Notes under the pieces: model-generated
Seen by the model: only the letters and a program-made list of their open reading frames with translations
What the model was told of the DNA's origin: nothing
Database searches by the model: none
Shown here: one piece after another, positions 8,233 to 16,884 of the stretch
Layout: every line of letters begins with the position of its first letter
How positions within the stretch are numbered: position 1 is the stretch's first letter
Position numbers and translations under genes: made by a program
From: Acidobacteriaceae bacterium
Lineage (GTDB): Bacteria; Acidobacteriota; Terriglobia; Terriglobales; Acidobacteriaceae
Length of the DNA: 47,255 bases
Direction: 5' to 3'
Assembly: GCA_003152695.1 (NCBI GenBank)
Contig: PMAT01000072.1
Location: forward strand, 1 to 47,255

Positions 8233-9741
8233 ATGCGCCTAAATCGATGCTTAACGAAAAAGAGAATGACGGGAGTAATCGTCGCTCTAATCGCCTTGAC
8301 GCTGCTGGCAGGTTGCGGCAGCTCTTTCAGCCCCAAGTCATCAGCGCCGCCAACTCCCGCTTCGCTGAGCGCCGACAACCTCAACCTGATCTTCGTGGTC
8401 AGCGAAGATTTGGCTTACCAAGCTTCCGGAGACGTCAACCCCAGCACGGCAAACCTCACCAATCAGGGTTTACAGCGATCGCTCCTCATGGCCCCGTTCC
8501 TGCAGCAGCAGGTACTGGGAATGCAGAACGTAACCGGCATCTACGCGCTCGAACCGATGACCCATCTGCAAACCGCAGGCAAGTATCCCGACATTGTCCC
8601 GCTGGAGACGATTCAGCAGTTCGCCATGCTGAATCAGACCAGCGCGTCGTATCAGGGCAGCGGGCCGGTTACCGCAAACAGTTATCCTATCTTCGCGTCG
8701 TATTCGTTAGAGGCCGCATTACCGCCCGACGTTGCGCCGCCGGCGTACCTCTGCGCGGCTTGCCAGGGTCTCGATTTCCGCGACCAGGACAGCGACAACG
8801 AAGTTCTGGTTAGCGGTATCGTCAAGGCAAACGCGCCGGGGTTTTATGTTTTCTCCGCGCCATGGGAGACCGTGAGCGCCGTAATGGCGAACCTCAACCA
8901 GCGCGAAGGTTACAACCTGACCCTTCCCGCAAGCTACATCAGTCCCAACTATATCTATGCGATTTCGATCGCGCCGTCGGGAAGCGCCAGCCTGGTTACC
9001 TACAACAACTACCTGACCCCGCCTTCCACCTACCCTGTGCTGCCCCCGCCGCCGCTGGTCGGCACCGCCTGCAACACGCCGCAGACGCAGACATTTTTCA
9101 GCAGAGCCGTGACCGGCGGTCAGGATGGCGCCGTAATCCCGGCGGGGACCAACACCAACGAAACGGTTTACTTTGTCCGGCACGCGGAGGCGCATCCCAC
9201 TAGCTGGTGGGACGACGGCAATTATATTGGCGCGGGGCAGTGGCGCGCCCTGGACCTTCCCAACGCATTACGCGGCAAAATCCAGCCTACGCAGGTTTAC
9301 TCCATCGATCCCGCGGTCGGCAACCCGGGCGGCGACGGTAGTGTCGCATCGTCGTATGTCAGGCCTTCGTTGACCGTGGAACCGTACGCCATCGCCAACA
9401 ACTTACCCTTGAATCTGGCCGCCAGCGTCCCCGTTTTCTCCCAGAATCCACCCAAACAACCGTTATCCACTTTCGCTAGTGCTTTTTTCTTTACCGGGGG
9501 CACGTTCTCTAACCAAACGATACTGGTGGGCTGGGAGCACGATCACATCCCACCGACCGTCAATGCGCTGCTCACGAGCTATCACGCCAACCCCCAACAA
9601 TTGGCGCCCAAATGGCCGGACACCGACTATGACACCATCTGGACGGTGAAGCTCGACGCCGTGGGCAACGTGACGGTGAACAACGGGATGTGCGAAGGCA
9701 TCGATTCCGGGACGCTGCCGATAACGCCTCCTCAATTCTGA
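8233..9741 (+). CDS. Histidine-phosphatase-fold lipoprotein, copy 1
   Basis: A 502-residue exported lipoprotein. The signal ends LLAGC|GSS (canonical lipobox). After a unique N-terminal domain (residues about 45-290), the phosphohistidine motif appears as VRHAE at residues 315-319 (R316, H317), followed by GAGQWRALDLPNAL, the usual Q/A/L helix of the histidine phosphatase superfamily. The second catalytic region is WEHDHIPP, residues 434-441, with H436 and H438 available. Thus the active-site set looks intact, although the phosphatase motif sits unusually late in the protein. It has a 67-percent-or-so similar tandem neighbour at 9809 (estimate by eye). Its first 22 residues resemble the tannase leader at 11342 rather than that neighbour. 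Substrate unknown. Confidence 0.75.
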   Translation: MRLNRCLTKKRMTGVIVALIALTLLAGCGSSFSPKSSAPPTPASLSADNLNLIFVVSEDLAYQASGDVNPSTANLTNQGLQRSLLMAPFLQQQVLGMQNVTGIYALEPMTHLQTAGKYPDIVPLETIQQFAMLNQTSASYQGSGPVTANSYPIFASYSLEAALPPDVAPPAYLCAACQGLDFRDQDSDNEVLVSGIVKANAPGFYVFSAPWETVSAVMANLNQREGYNLTLPASYISPNYIYAISIAPSGSASLVTYNNYLTPPSTYPVLPPPPLVGTACNTPQTQTFFSRAVTGGQDGAVIPAGTNTNETVYFVRHAEAHPTSWWDDGNYIGAGQWRALDLPNALRGKIQPTQVYSIDPAVGNPGGDGSVASSYVRPSLTVEPYAIANNLPLNLAASVPVFSQNPPKQPLSTFASAFFFTGGTFSNQTILVGWEHDHIPPTVNALLTSYHANPQQLAPKWPDTDYDTIWTVKLDAVGNVTVNNGMCEGIDSGTLPITPPQF

Positions 9742-9808
9742 ACGTGTGTCGGCGCAGTGACTAAACGCGGATTATGGAGTTTGCCGAAAGTTGTAAGAAG
9801 GACTCACA

Positions 9809-11314
9809 ATGAATAAGCCTACCGTTGTATGGCTGCCGTTCCTGGCCTTGGCCATGACACTGCTGGCAGGCTGCGGCAGCTCTTTCAGCCCCAAGTCATC
9901 AGAGCCGCCAACTCCCGCTTCGCTGAGCGCCAACAACCTCAACCTGATCTTCGTGGTAAGTGAGGATTTGCCTTACCAAGCTTCCGGCGATGTCAACCCA
10001 AGCACGGCAAACCTCACCAATCAGGGCTTACAGCGGTCGCTGCTCATGGCCACGTTCCTGCAACAGACGGTACTGGGGACGAACAATGTAACCGGCATCT
10101 ACGTACTCGAACCCACAACCCATCTGCAAACGGCAAACCATTACCCCGACATGGTGGCCCTTGAGACCATTCAGCAGTTCGCCATGCTGAACCAGGTCAC
10201 TATGTCCAGTGACCAGAAGGGCTTCACGCCACGTGCCAACCACAGCTTCCCGCTCAATGCGTCCTATTCGCCAGCGTCGATACCCAGCGGATTTCCTGTC
10301 CCGTCGCCATTCTGCCCGAATTGCCAGGGGCTCGATTTCAACGACCGGGAAGGCGACAACGAGGCCCTGGTAACCGGCATTGTCAAGCCAGACGCCACGG
10401 GCTTCTACGTCTTCTCGGCGCCATGGGAGACCATCAACAGCCTACTGGCAAATATCAATAAGCTCGAAGGTTATAACCTCACTCTTCCGGCGGGCTATAT
10501 CAGTCCCAACTTTATCTACGCGATTTCGATCACGCCGTCGGGAAGCGCCAGCCTGGTCACCTACGACAGCCACATTACCCCGCCTGCCACGTACCCGGTG
10601 TTGTCGCCACCACTGGCCAGCGCTGCCTGCACGGCGCAGACGCCTTTCAGCATCACCGTGACTGGCGGTCAGAATGGCGCTGTCATTCCGGCGGGCATCA
10701 ACACCAACGAAACCCTCTACATCATCCGCCACGCCGACGCGCATCCGCAGCTCTACTGGGACGACAACAACTATGTCGGCGCCGGTCAATGGCGCGCCCT
10801 GGATCTTCCCAACGCCCTGCTCGGCAAAGTTAATGTTGACCAGGTATATTCGAACGACCCTTCTCAATTCGGCCCAGGTTCGGTCTTATATTCGAGCGAC
10901 GGTTCCGTCAGGTTCTCGCAAGACCACAACTGGTCGACGGTTGCGCCCCCGTTGACCGCTGTACCGTACGCCATCGCCAACAACTTGCCCTACAATGTGG
11001 TCACCAGCTTCGACCTCTCCGATAGCACCGTCGACCAGGAGACCAGTACTTTCTTCTTCTTCGTCAACGGCGGCCACTTTTCCAATCAGAGGGTGCTGCT
11101 GGCGTGGTCTTTCCAATTTATACAGCCGACAATCTTGAAGCTGCTCACGAGCTATAACGCCGCTCAACAGGCTCCACCTTCCGACGAGTGGCCGGACAAC
11201 GACTATGACACCATCTGGACGGTCACCCTTGACGCCCACGGCAACTTGAACGTGAACAACACCCTGTGCGAAGGCATCAACACCACGCTGCTGGTTACGC
11301 CTCCGCAATTCTGA
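9809..11314 (+). CDS. Histidine-phosphatase-fold lipoprotein, copy 2, degenerate active site
   Basis: A 501-residue tandem paralogue of the 8233 gene; both share LLAGCGSSFSPKSS and long identical stretches in the N-terminal domain (for example DVNPSTANLTNQGLQRSLLM). The first motif is IRHAD, residues 306-310, with R307 and H308 kept. The second catalytic segment reads WSFQFIQP, residues 433-440, so both histidines of copy 1 (WEHDHIPP) are replaced by Phe. Loss of the second histidine should abolish normal phosphatase chemistry, making this copy a binding or scaffold variant, or neofunctionalised. AAGGA lies well placed before the ATG. The next gene, the tannase, starts 27 bp downstream, so the three genes are probably co-transcribed. 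Confidence 0.75.
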   Translation: MNKPTVVWLPFLALAMTLLAGCGSSFSPKSSEPPTPASLSANNLNLIFVVSEDLPYQASGDVNPSTANLTNQGLQRSLLMATFLQQTVLGTNNVTGIYVLEPTTHLQTANHYPDMVALETIQQFAMLNQVTMSSDQKGFTPRANHSFPLNASYSPASIPSGFPVPSPFCPNCQGLDFNDREGDNEALVTGIVKPDATGFYVFSAPWETINSLLANINKLEGYNLTLPAGYISPNFIYAISITPSGSASLVTYDSHITPPATYPVLSPPLASAACTAQTPFSITVTGGQNGAVIPAGINTNETLYIIRHADAHPQLYWDDNNYVGAGQWRALDLPNALLGKVNVDQVYSNDPSQFGPGSVLYSSDGSVRFSQDHNWSTVAPPLTAVPYAIANNLPYNVVTSFDLSDSTVDQETSTFFFFVNGGHFSNQRVLLAWSFQFIQPTILKLLTSYNAAQQAPPSDEWPDNDYDTIWTVTLDAHGNLNVNNTLCEGINTTLLVTPPQF

Positions 11315-11341
11315 GGGCCACTCAAATCGGAAGGAACGGAC

Positions 11342-13147
11342 ATGCAGATAAGTAGATGCTCAACAGAGGCGAGAATGACTGGCGTTATCGTTACTCTAAT
11401 GGCCATTTGGATGGTTATCTGCAGTAGCGGCTGCGGTGGTCCCGACACTGTTCGAACAGACCCGGCGGTCAGTTGTGCTAGCGTTGCCCGGCTTAGTCTT
11501 CCCAATACTCAGATCACCAAAGCAGAATTCGTGCCGGCCAACTCTACACCTTCCACTACTTATCCAAATTTGCCCGATATGCCTGAGAATTGCCTGATTC
11601 AGGGAACCGTGGACACCCGGATTGGAGTTCCTGCGCCTCCGATGGATCAGTTTGGCAATCTGACCGCAGGAACAGGAAATCCAATTTATGCCATTCAGTT
11701 TGAATTGAGGATGCCTACGACTTGGAATGGTGACTTCTTTTTCACGGGAGGCAGTGGGAACGACGGTGTGGTAGGGGAGGCGGTTGGTCAGAGCCTGGGC
11801 GGGGGCACTGCCTTTTTGCCGGCACTCTATCGCGGGTTCGCAGTTATAACTCAGAATTCAGGCCATACCGCCACTACGAACATTGATCAAAATGATGGGT
11901 TTGGATATGACCCCCAGGCTAGATACGACTACGGCTATCAGCAGACCGGGACCTTGACCCCTATCGCGAAGTCCATCGTGAAGTCGTATTTCGGCACTAG
12001 CCCCGTCCACTCGTACTATATCGGGTGTTCCAACGGAGGGCGGGAGGCTATGGTGGCCAGCCAGCGGTGGGGCAATATGTTCGACGGAATCGTGGCTGGC
12101 GATCCCGGCTTTCGGCTTCCCCACGCCGCGATTGCTGAGGCATGGGATACACAACAATTTGCCAAGGCAGCCGTGGCTGTGGGAACCACATTGGACCCCA
12201 ATGGAAATCCTGTTCTTATCCCCGGCGCAAGCGAATCGGACTTGGCGCTTGTAGGGCAACTCGTGCTTCAGGCGTGTGACACCCTCGATGGACTACAGGA
12301 CAATATGATTTTCAACATGGCGGCCTGCAAGAAAACATTCGACCCGGCCAGCCTCAGCGCGCTTCAGTGCCCGGGAACGAAAACCCCGACCTGCCTGCTT
12401 CCTGAGCAGATTTCGGCGATTCAGAAAGTGTTCGCGGGACCGGTGGATTCTCAGGGGAATCCACTCTACTCCGACTGGCCGTACGACGTGGATATCAGCG
12501 ACGTTTATTGGAGGATGTGGACGGTTGGTTACATATCAGCGCCAAACAATGTTGTCACCATAAACTATGCCGCCAACGATACCCAGGGTGCGCAATCAGC
12601 GATGTATCTCTTCTCGACGCCACCAAATCCTTCCTTGAATATGTTCACCACGCCAATGGACGATTTCAATAGCGAGATAAATGCCACGGACCCTACTTTT
12701 ACACAGTCGGCAACGACCTATATGGAAGCAACCTCGACGAACCTGGATACATTCAGGGCCAATCATGGAAAGATAATCTTCTATCACGGTGAGAGCGACC
12801 CTGTGTTCTCGATGTACGACACTGTGAAGTACTATGAAAATCTGACATCCAAGTATGGGAACGACACGGGGAGCTTTGCCAGACTGTTCCTGATTCCCGG
12901 GATGAACCACTGCGAGCATGGGAGTTATGCGCTCGACAGCTTCGATCCCCTTACTGCAATCGTCAACTGGGTAGAAAAAGGCACGGCCCCCGATTCCATG
13001 ATTGCTGGCACGTCACCGAACAGCACGGCCCTGCCTGCTGGCAGAACCCGCCCCTTGTGTCCTTATCCGCAGTTTGCGCAATATACGGGCGGCCCAGGAG
13101 GCAGTGAAGATGCCGCGAGTTTCACGTGTGTAGCGCCCAGTGATTAA
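11342..13147 (+). CDS. Tannase/feruloyl esterase family lipoprotein
   Basis: A 601-residue exported alpha/beta hydrolase. The leader ends SSGC|GGP, a lipobox-like site. The tannase-family CS-D-HC arrangement is complete: nucleophile in GCSNGG (C229, S230), acid in GESDPV (D486), base in MNHCEHG (H523, C524). C229 and C524 would form the disulfide next to the catalytic Ser and His. A lid-domain calcium-type stretch CDTLDGLQDNMI is present. Family members cleave gallate or hydroxycinnamate esters of plant polyphenols and sugars; some hydrolyse MHET. A GGAAGGA ribosome site precedes the ATG. Last gene of the lipoprotein cluster. Its base composition looks less GC-rich than the core genes that follow. 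Confidence 0.88.
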   Translation: MQISRCSTEARMTGVIVTLMAIWMVICSSGCGGPDTVRTDPAVSCASVARLSLPNTQITKAEFVPANSTPSTTYPNLPDMPENCLIQGTVDTRIGVPAPPMDQFGNLTAGTGNPIYAIQFELRMPTTWNGDFFFTGGSGNDGVVGEAVGQSLGGGTAFLPALYRGFAVITQNSGHTATTNIDQNDGFGYDPQARYDYGYQQTGTLTPIAKSIVKSYFGTSPVHSYYIGCSNGGREAMVASQRWGNMFDGIVAGDPGFRLPHAAIAEAWDTQQFAKAAVAVGTTLDPNGNPVLIPGASESDLALVGQLVLQACDTLDGLQDNMIFNMAACKKTFDPASLSALQCPGTKTPTCLLPEQISAIQKVFAGPVDSQGNPLYSDWPYDVDISDVYWRMWTVGYISAPNNVVTINYAANDTQGAQSAMYLFSTPPNPSLNMFTTPMDDFNSEINATDPTFTQSATTYMEATSTNLDTFRANHGKIIFYHGESDPVFSMYDTVKYYENLTSKYGNDTGSFARLFLIPGMNHCEHGSYALDSFDPLTAIVNWVEKGTAPDSMIAGTSPNSTALPAGRTRPLCPYPQFAQYTGGPGGSEDAASFTCVAPSD

Positions 13148-13220
13148 CTTCTGCTTTTGCAATCAGGTCTTGCGTGCCGCGAAGAATAGGAGACCCTGAC
13201 TCCTCCGCCTGCTGGTAATC

Positions 13221-14207
13221 TTGTCTATTGGTACCCGACTCTTGACCTCGAACAGCCACATCCAGGAACTTGTCCGGCGAATTCGCGCAGGGGAGCCGCG
13301 TGCCTTGGCGCGTGGCATCTCCATCGTCGAAGATCACGGCGCGCAATCCACCGAGCTGCTGAAGGCGCTGTTTCCCTATAGCGGCAAGGCCGTACTGCTG
13401 GGCATGACGGGCTCTCCGGGCGCGGGCAAGAGCACGCTGGTGGACCAGGTGGCGCACGCCTACCGCAAGCAAGGAAAGACGATTGGCATCGTCGCTGTCG
13501 ATCCCACCAGCCCGTTCAGTGGCGGCGCAATTCTGGGCGATCGCATTCGCATGCAATCGCATTTTGCCGACCCCGGAATTTACATCCGCAGCATGGCCAC
13601 GCGCGGCTCGCTGGGCGGATTGGCCAGCACCACCGCCGATGTCGCGACGGTGCTCGACGCCAGCGGCCGCGATATTGTCGTGATCGAGACCGTCGGCGTC
13701 GGCCAGGACGAGGTGGACATCGTGCGCCTGGCGGATGTGACCGTCGTCGTGCTGGTGCCGGGCATGGGCGACGATGTGCAGACCATCAAGGCCGGCATCA
13801 TGGAGATCGCCGACATCTTCGTCATCAACAAGGCGGACCGCGATGGCGCCGAGCGGGTGGAGCGCGAGATTCGCGCCATGCAGACGCTGGCCGTGCGCAA
13901 AGACAATTGGACGCCTCCCATCGTGAAGACCGTGGCCAGCAGTGGGGCTGGCACAACCGAATTGCTGGCGGCAATTGAAAAGTATCGTGCTTATCTGGAG
14001 CAGGACGGCCGCGCCCGCGCCCGCCGCATCGACAACTGGCGCGAGCGCATCGCCGAGATGTTGCGTGACGCGCTTTTTCAGCGGGTGCTGGCGTATTACC
14101 TCAGCGAAGGCGAGGCCACCCGCTATGCCGCCGAAGTTGCCGAACATAAGCGCGACCCGTATTCTCTGGTGGAGAAGATCATCGACAATTTAGGGAAGCC
14201 AGAATGA
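13221..14207 (+). CDS. meaB: Methylmalonyl-CoA mutase-associated GTPase MeaB
   Basis: A 328-residue G3E-type GTPase that loads and protects the B12 cofactor of methylmalonyl-CoA mutase. The P-loop is GSPGAGKST (residues 64-72), a DPTSPFSGGAILGDRIRM switch region follows, ETVGVGQDE lies near 156-164, and the base-specificity motif NKAD is at 203-206. C-terminal helices for dimerisation are present. The start is uncertain: TTG at 13221 or TTG at 13242; neither has a strong ribosome site. Its stop overlaps the ATG of the methylmalonyl-CoA epimerase gene (ATGA), so the two are translationally coupled and belong to propionate or methylmalonyl-CoA metabolism. The mutase itself is not in the window. 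Confidence 0.95.
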   Translation: MSIGTRLLTSNSHIQELVRRIRAGEPRALARGISIVEDHGAQSTELLKALFPYSGKAVLLGMTGSPGAGKSTLVDQVAHAYRKQGKTIGIVAVDPTSPFSGGAILGDRIRMQSHFADPGIYIRSMATRGSLGGLASTTADVATVLDASGRDIVVIETVGVGQDEVDIVRLADVTVVVLVPGMGDDVQTIKAGIMEIADIFVINKADRDGAERVEREIRAMQTLAVRKDNWTPPIVKTVASSGAGTTELLAAIEKYRAYLEQDGRARARRIDNWRERIAEMLRDALFQRVLAYYLSEGEATRYAAEVAEHKRDPYSLVEKIIDNLGKPE

Positions 14208-14611
14208 ATCAGATTGACCATCTCGGCATTGCGGTGAGGTCGCTGGCGGAGGCCAGGAAGTTCTACGAAAAGCTCGGCCTCGAAGTGATGCCGGAAGAGA
14301 CGGTGGAAGCGGAGAAGGTGCGGCTGGCCATGGTGCCGATCGGCGAAAGCCGCCTGGAATTGCTGGAGCCGACATCGCCGGACTCGCCCATCGGGAAGTT
14401 TCTCGCCAAACGCGGCGAGGGACTGCACCATGTCGCGCTGCACATCAGCGATCTGGCGGGCACGGTCGAGCGGCTGAAATCTTCGGGAACGCGCCTGGTC
14501 TCGGACGAGATCAAGATTGGCGCGGGCGGACATCTCTACATTTTCGTTCACCCTTCCAGCGCGGGAGGCGTGCTGCTGGAACTGGTGGAAGACGCTCCTG
14601 TGGGCGTCTGA
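14204..14611 (+). CDS. mce: Methylmalonyl-CoA epimerase
   Basis: A 135-residue vicinal-oxygen-chelate enzyme that interconverts the (S) and (R) forms of methylmalonyl-CoA. The fold is two paired beta-alpha-beta modules. Likely metal ligands are H6 (IDHLGIAV), a Glu in LELLEP (about residue 52), a His in GLHHVALHIS (about 75-76) and the Glu of VLLELVED (about 126). Length is typical. It overlaps meaB by four bases, and tsaB starts one base after its stop, so meaB-mce-tsaB-rimI read as one transcription unit. Pairing with meaB supports methylmalonyl-CoA over a generic glyoxalase role. Confidence 0.93.
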   Translation: MNQIDHLGIAVRSLAEARKFYEKLGLEVMPEETVEAEKVRLAMVPIGESRLELLEPTSPDSPIGKFLAKRGEGLHHVALHISDLAGTVERLKSSGTRLVSDEIKIGAGGHLYIFVHPSSAGGVLLELVEDAPVGV

Positions 14612-14612
14612 A

Positions 14613-15302
14613 ATGCTGATCGTCTCGGTCGATACCTCGGGCCGCAAGGGAAGCATCGCGCTTTGCCGCGGTGACAGCGACAGTTTCGAAGTTCTGCAAC
14701 TGACTTCGCTCGAGGGGGGCACCTACTCGGCGGAATTGCTGCCGCGAATCGCGGAAACGCTCCAGCAGAACAATCTCAGCAAGACGGAGGTCGATGGCTT
14801 TGTCGTCGTCTCCGGTCCCGGCTCGTTTACCGGGTTGCGGGTTGGTCTGTCCACAGTGAAGGGACTTTGCGAAGTACTGCGCAAGCCGCTGGCGACGGTC
14901 TCTATGCTGGAGGCCATGGTGCTCACGCATGGACAAGCGGGCGAAAGCGCGATCGCCGTGTTGGACGCCGGCCGAGGTGAGATCTACGTCGGCGAATACC
15001 AGCTTGAGTCCGGCCGCGCAACTCTGGTTCGCGAATACATTGCAAAACTGGACGAATTTGCCGCGCAACCGCAGGCTGGCAGCGGTGATCTTCTCACCGT
15101 GGACGAGAAAGTTGCCGAAGCGTTGCAAGCCGCGAACCGCAACGTCATTTTGGTCGCGCCGGTCAATGCCGGCGAGATTGGACGCATCGGCATTCGCAAA
15201 TTGCTGTCGGGAGAAACCGCCGACCCCGTCACCATCGATGTCAATTACATCCGCCGGTCCGACGCGGAGATATTCTCGGCGGCGAAGAAGACGCCGTGCT
15301 GA
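14613..15302 (+). CDS. tsaB: tRNA threonylcarbamoyladenosine biosynthesis protein TsaB
   Basis: A 229-residue member of the ASKHA fold that partners TsaD in making the t6A37 modification of ANN-decoding tRNAs. The N-terminus MLIVSVDTSG is the first phosphate-type loop, and GPGSFTGLRVGLS at 68-80 is the family signature. The C-terminal NYIRRSDAE motif is present. The start is the ATG at 14613, one base past the mce stop; the longer open frame upstream runs through mce and is not used. The 3' end overlaps rimI by seven bases, a common tsaB-rimI pairing. Confidence 0.93.
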   Translation: MLIVSVDTSGRKGSIALCRGDSDSFEVLQLTSLEGGTYSAELLPRIAETLQQNNLSKTEVDGFVVVSGPGSFTGLRVGLSTVKGLCEVLRKPLATVSMLEAMVLTHGQAGESAIAVLDAGRGEIYVGEYQLESGRATLVREYIAKLDEFAAQPQAGSGDLLTVDEKVAEALQAANRNVILVAPVNAGEIGRIGIRKLLSGETADPVTIDVNYIRRSDAEIFSAAKKTPC

Positions 15303-15781
15303 TCCGTCCGGCCACTCCTGGCGATGTGCCTTCCATCCGCGCGCTCGAGCAGCAGGCCGAAACCGCGGCACACTGGGCAGAGCGCGAATATGACGCGTTG
15401 TTTGCCGCGGAAGCTCCACCGCGAATCGCGCTGGTCGCAACCTCCGAGGAAGACGCTGGCTGCGTGATCGGCTTCGTCATCGCGCGTTGCGCAACCGCCG
15501 AATGGGAGATTGAAAATCTGGTTGTCGCCCCGGAAAAACGCAATCGCGGGGTGGGCATCAAAATAATTCGGGAGCTGCTGTTGCTAGCCCAGTCCGAAGG
15601 AGCCACTTCCGTGCTATTGGAAGTGCGGGAATCGAACCTGGCGGCCCGCCGACTCTATGAAAAGCTTGGGTTTAGCCAGCAGGGGCGGCGGAGTAATTAT
15701 TACCGAGAGCCCGAAGAAGACGCACTGTTATTGTGTTTTTATATTACAAATCTGCGACAATTTGGTCTTGAAGCAGAATAG
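15296..15781 (+). CDS. rimI: Ribosomal protein S18-alanine N-acetyltransferase, RimI-like
   Basis: A 161-residue GNAT acetyltransferase starting at a GTG inside the end of tsaB. The acetyl-CoA pyrophosphate loop is RNRGVGIKI, following IENLVVAP, and the C-terminal LEVRESNLAARRLYEKLGF block is the RimI-type signature. RimI acetylates the N-terminal alanine of S18; position directly after tsaB supports this over other GNATs. A C-terminal tail of about 20 residues (FYITNLRQFGLEAE) extends past the usual core end. Confidence 0.85.
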   Translation: MLIRPATPGDVPSIRALEQQAETAAHWAEREYDALFAAEAPPRIALVATSEEDAGCVIGFVIARCATAEWEIENLVVAPEKRNRGVGIKIIRELLLLAQSEGATSVLLEVRESNLAARRLYEKLGFSQQGRRSNYYREPEEDALLLCFYITNLRQFGLEAE

Positions 15782-15828
15782 GTCCTATGCTAGCGTTTGC
15801 ATTTTGCATCTCTCCGGAGGTTCACTGA

Positions 15829-16056
15829 ATGGCAACTCAGGTACGCGATCAGCTTCTTGCCAGTAACGATGAATTCCGCCGCCTGGCGGATGAGCACTCG
15901 CAATATTCGCAGCGCCTCGATAATCTGATCCAGAAAAAATATCTTTCTGAAGACGAAAAGCTCGAGGAAGTGCGACTCAAGAAGCTGAAGCTCCGCCTGA
16001 AAGACCAGATGGAGAGTTTGGAACAGAAGTTCCGGACCGGCCACTTGGTCGTTTAG
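15829..16056 (+). CDS. DUF465/YdcH family small coiled-coil protein
   Basis: A 75-residue protein that is almost entirely alpha-helical and charged, with the family pattern SNDEFRRLADEHSQYSQRLDNL, then a basic-acidic second helix (KLEEVRLKKLKLRLKDQM). This matches the DUF465/YdcH group of short coiled-coil proteins of unknown role. A strong GGAGG lies eight bases before the ATG. It follows rimI after a 47-bp gap and has no clear functional partner. The 171-bp gap after it (16057-16227) holds no gene. Confidence 0.85.
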   Translation: MATQVRDQLLASNDEFRRLADEHSQYSQRLDNLIQKKYLSEDEKLEEVRLKKLKLRLKDQMESLEQKFRTGHLVV

Positions 16057-16227
16057 TCAGCATCAAGCCTTTTCTTGCGGCGGTAAAGACCGGATTCTTT
16101 GTCGCCCCGCTCTAGCTATACCTCCTGCTTGAGGTTTCGCTGTACCTCCAAGTCCTTCGATTTCCCTACTGTGTATTTCACAGCACACCACGCGATATAC
16201 GCCCAGGCTCTATAATCTAAAGGACCC

Positions 16228-16884
16228 ATGGTTCGCGACGGCATCTATTACGGACTGGCTTTTATCGCGGTGGCGGTGCTGGTGGGATGGTTGACCCTGC
16301 CCGCTTTGGCGGTCATTCCGTTGCTGCTGGCCGCATTTTTCCTGTGGTTCTTTCGCGATCCCGAGCGTCCGATTCCGGTGGCAGAAGGCGCCATCGTGTC
16401 TCCCGCTGACGGCAAGGTAACGGAGATTTCCACCTTCGCGGAAAATGGCGAGCCACGCACCCGGATCAGCATTTTCCTGAATGTATTCAACGTGCATGTC
16501 AATCGCTCCCCGGTCGCTGGGGTCATCACCGAGGTGAAGTACCGCAAGGGAAAGTTCGGCAACGCCATGGGAGCCATTTCAGCCGAAGAGAACGAGCAGA
16601 ACGTCGTCACCGTCCAGGGCGATGCGGGTAGAGTGGTGTTTAAGCAGATTGCCGGGCTGCTGGCGCGCCGCATTGTGTTCACCAAGAAGATCGGCGATCA
16701 GGTGGCGCGCGGCGAGCGGGTGGGGCTGATCAAGTTCGGCTCGCGCACCGATGTGATCTTCGCGGCTGAAGCTGAGATGCAAGTGCGCGTGGGCGACCAC
16801 GTGAAGGGCGGTTCCAGTGTGCTGGCCGTAGCCCAGCGTCGCGCGGTCCAGCCTTCCTATCAGAGTGTGGCGGAGGTGCGATGA
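16228..16884 (+). CDS. psd: Phosphatidylserine decarboxylase proenzyme, short type
   Basis: A 218-residue pyruvoyl enzyme that converts phosphatidylserine to phosphatidylethanolamine at the inner membrane. Two N-terminal hydrophobic segments (residues 8-41) anchor it. Catalytic residues are seen in SPADGK (D61) and NVHVNR (H90). Self-cleavage at G171-S172 in KFGSRTD would give the beta chain and the pyruvoyl alpha chain. Size and motif match the short type common outside Gammaproteobacteria. AAAGGA precedes the ATG. The stop overlaps pssA by four bases (ATGA), coupling the two steps of PE synthesis. Confidence 0.94.
   Translation: MVRDGIYYGLAFIAVAVLVGWLTLPALAVIPLLLAAFFLWFFRDPERPIPVAEGAIVSPADGKVTEISTFAENGEPRTRISIFLNVFNVHVNRSPVAGVITEVKYRKGKFGNAMGAISAEENEQNVVTVQGDAGRVVFKQIAGLLARRIVFTKKIGDQVARGERVGLIKFGSRTDVIFAAEAEMQVRVGDHVKGGSSVLAVAQRRAVQPSYQSVAEVR

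Noticed and set aside
16211-16216. TATAAT before psd
   Set aside because: A start there would leave almost no leader and lie inside the ribosome site AAAGGA; no -35 box is seen. Probably chance.
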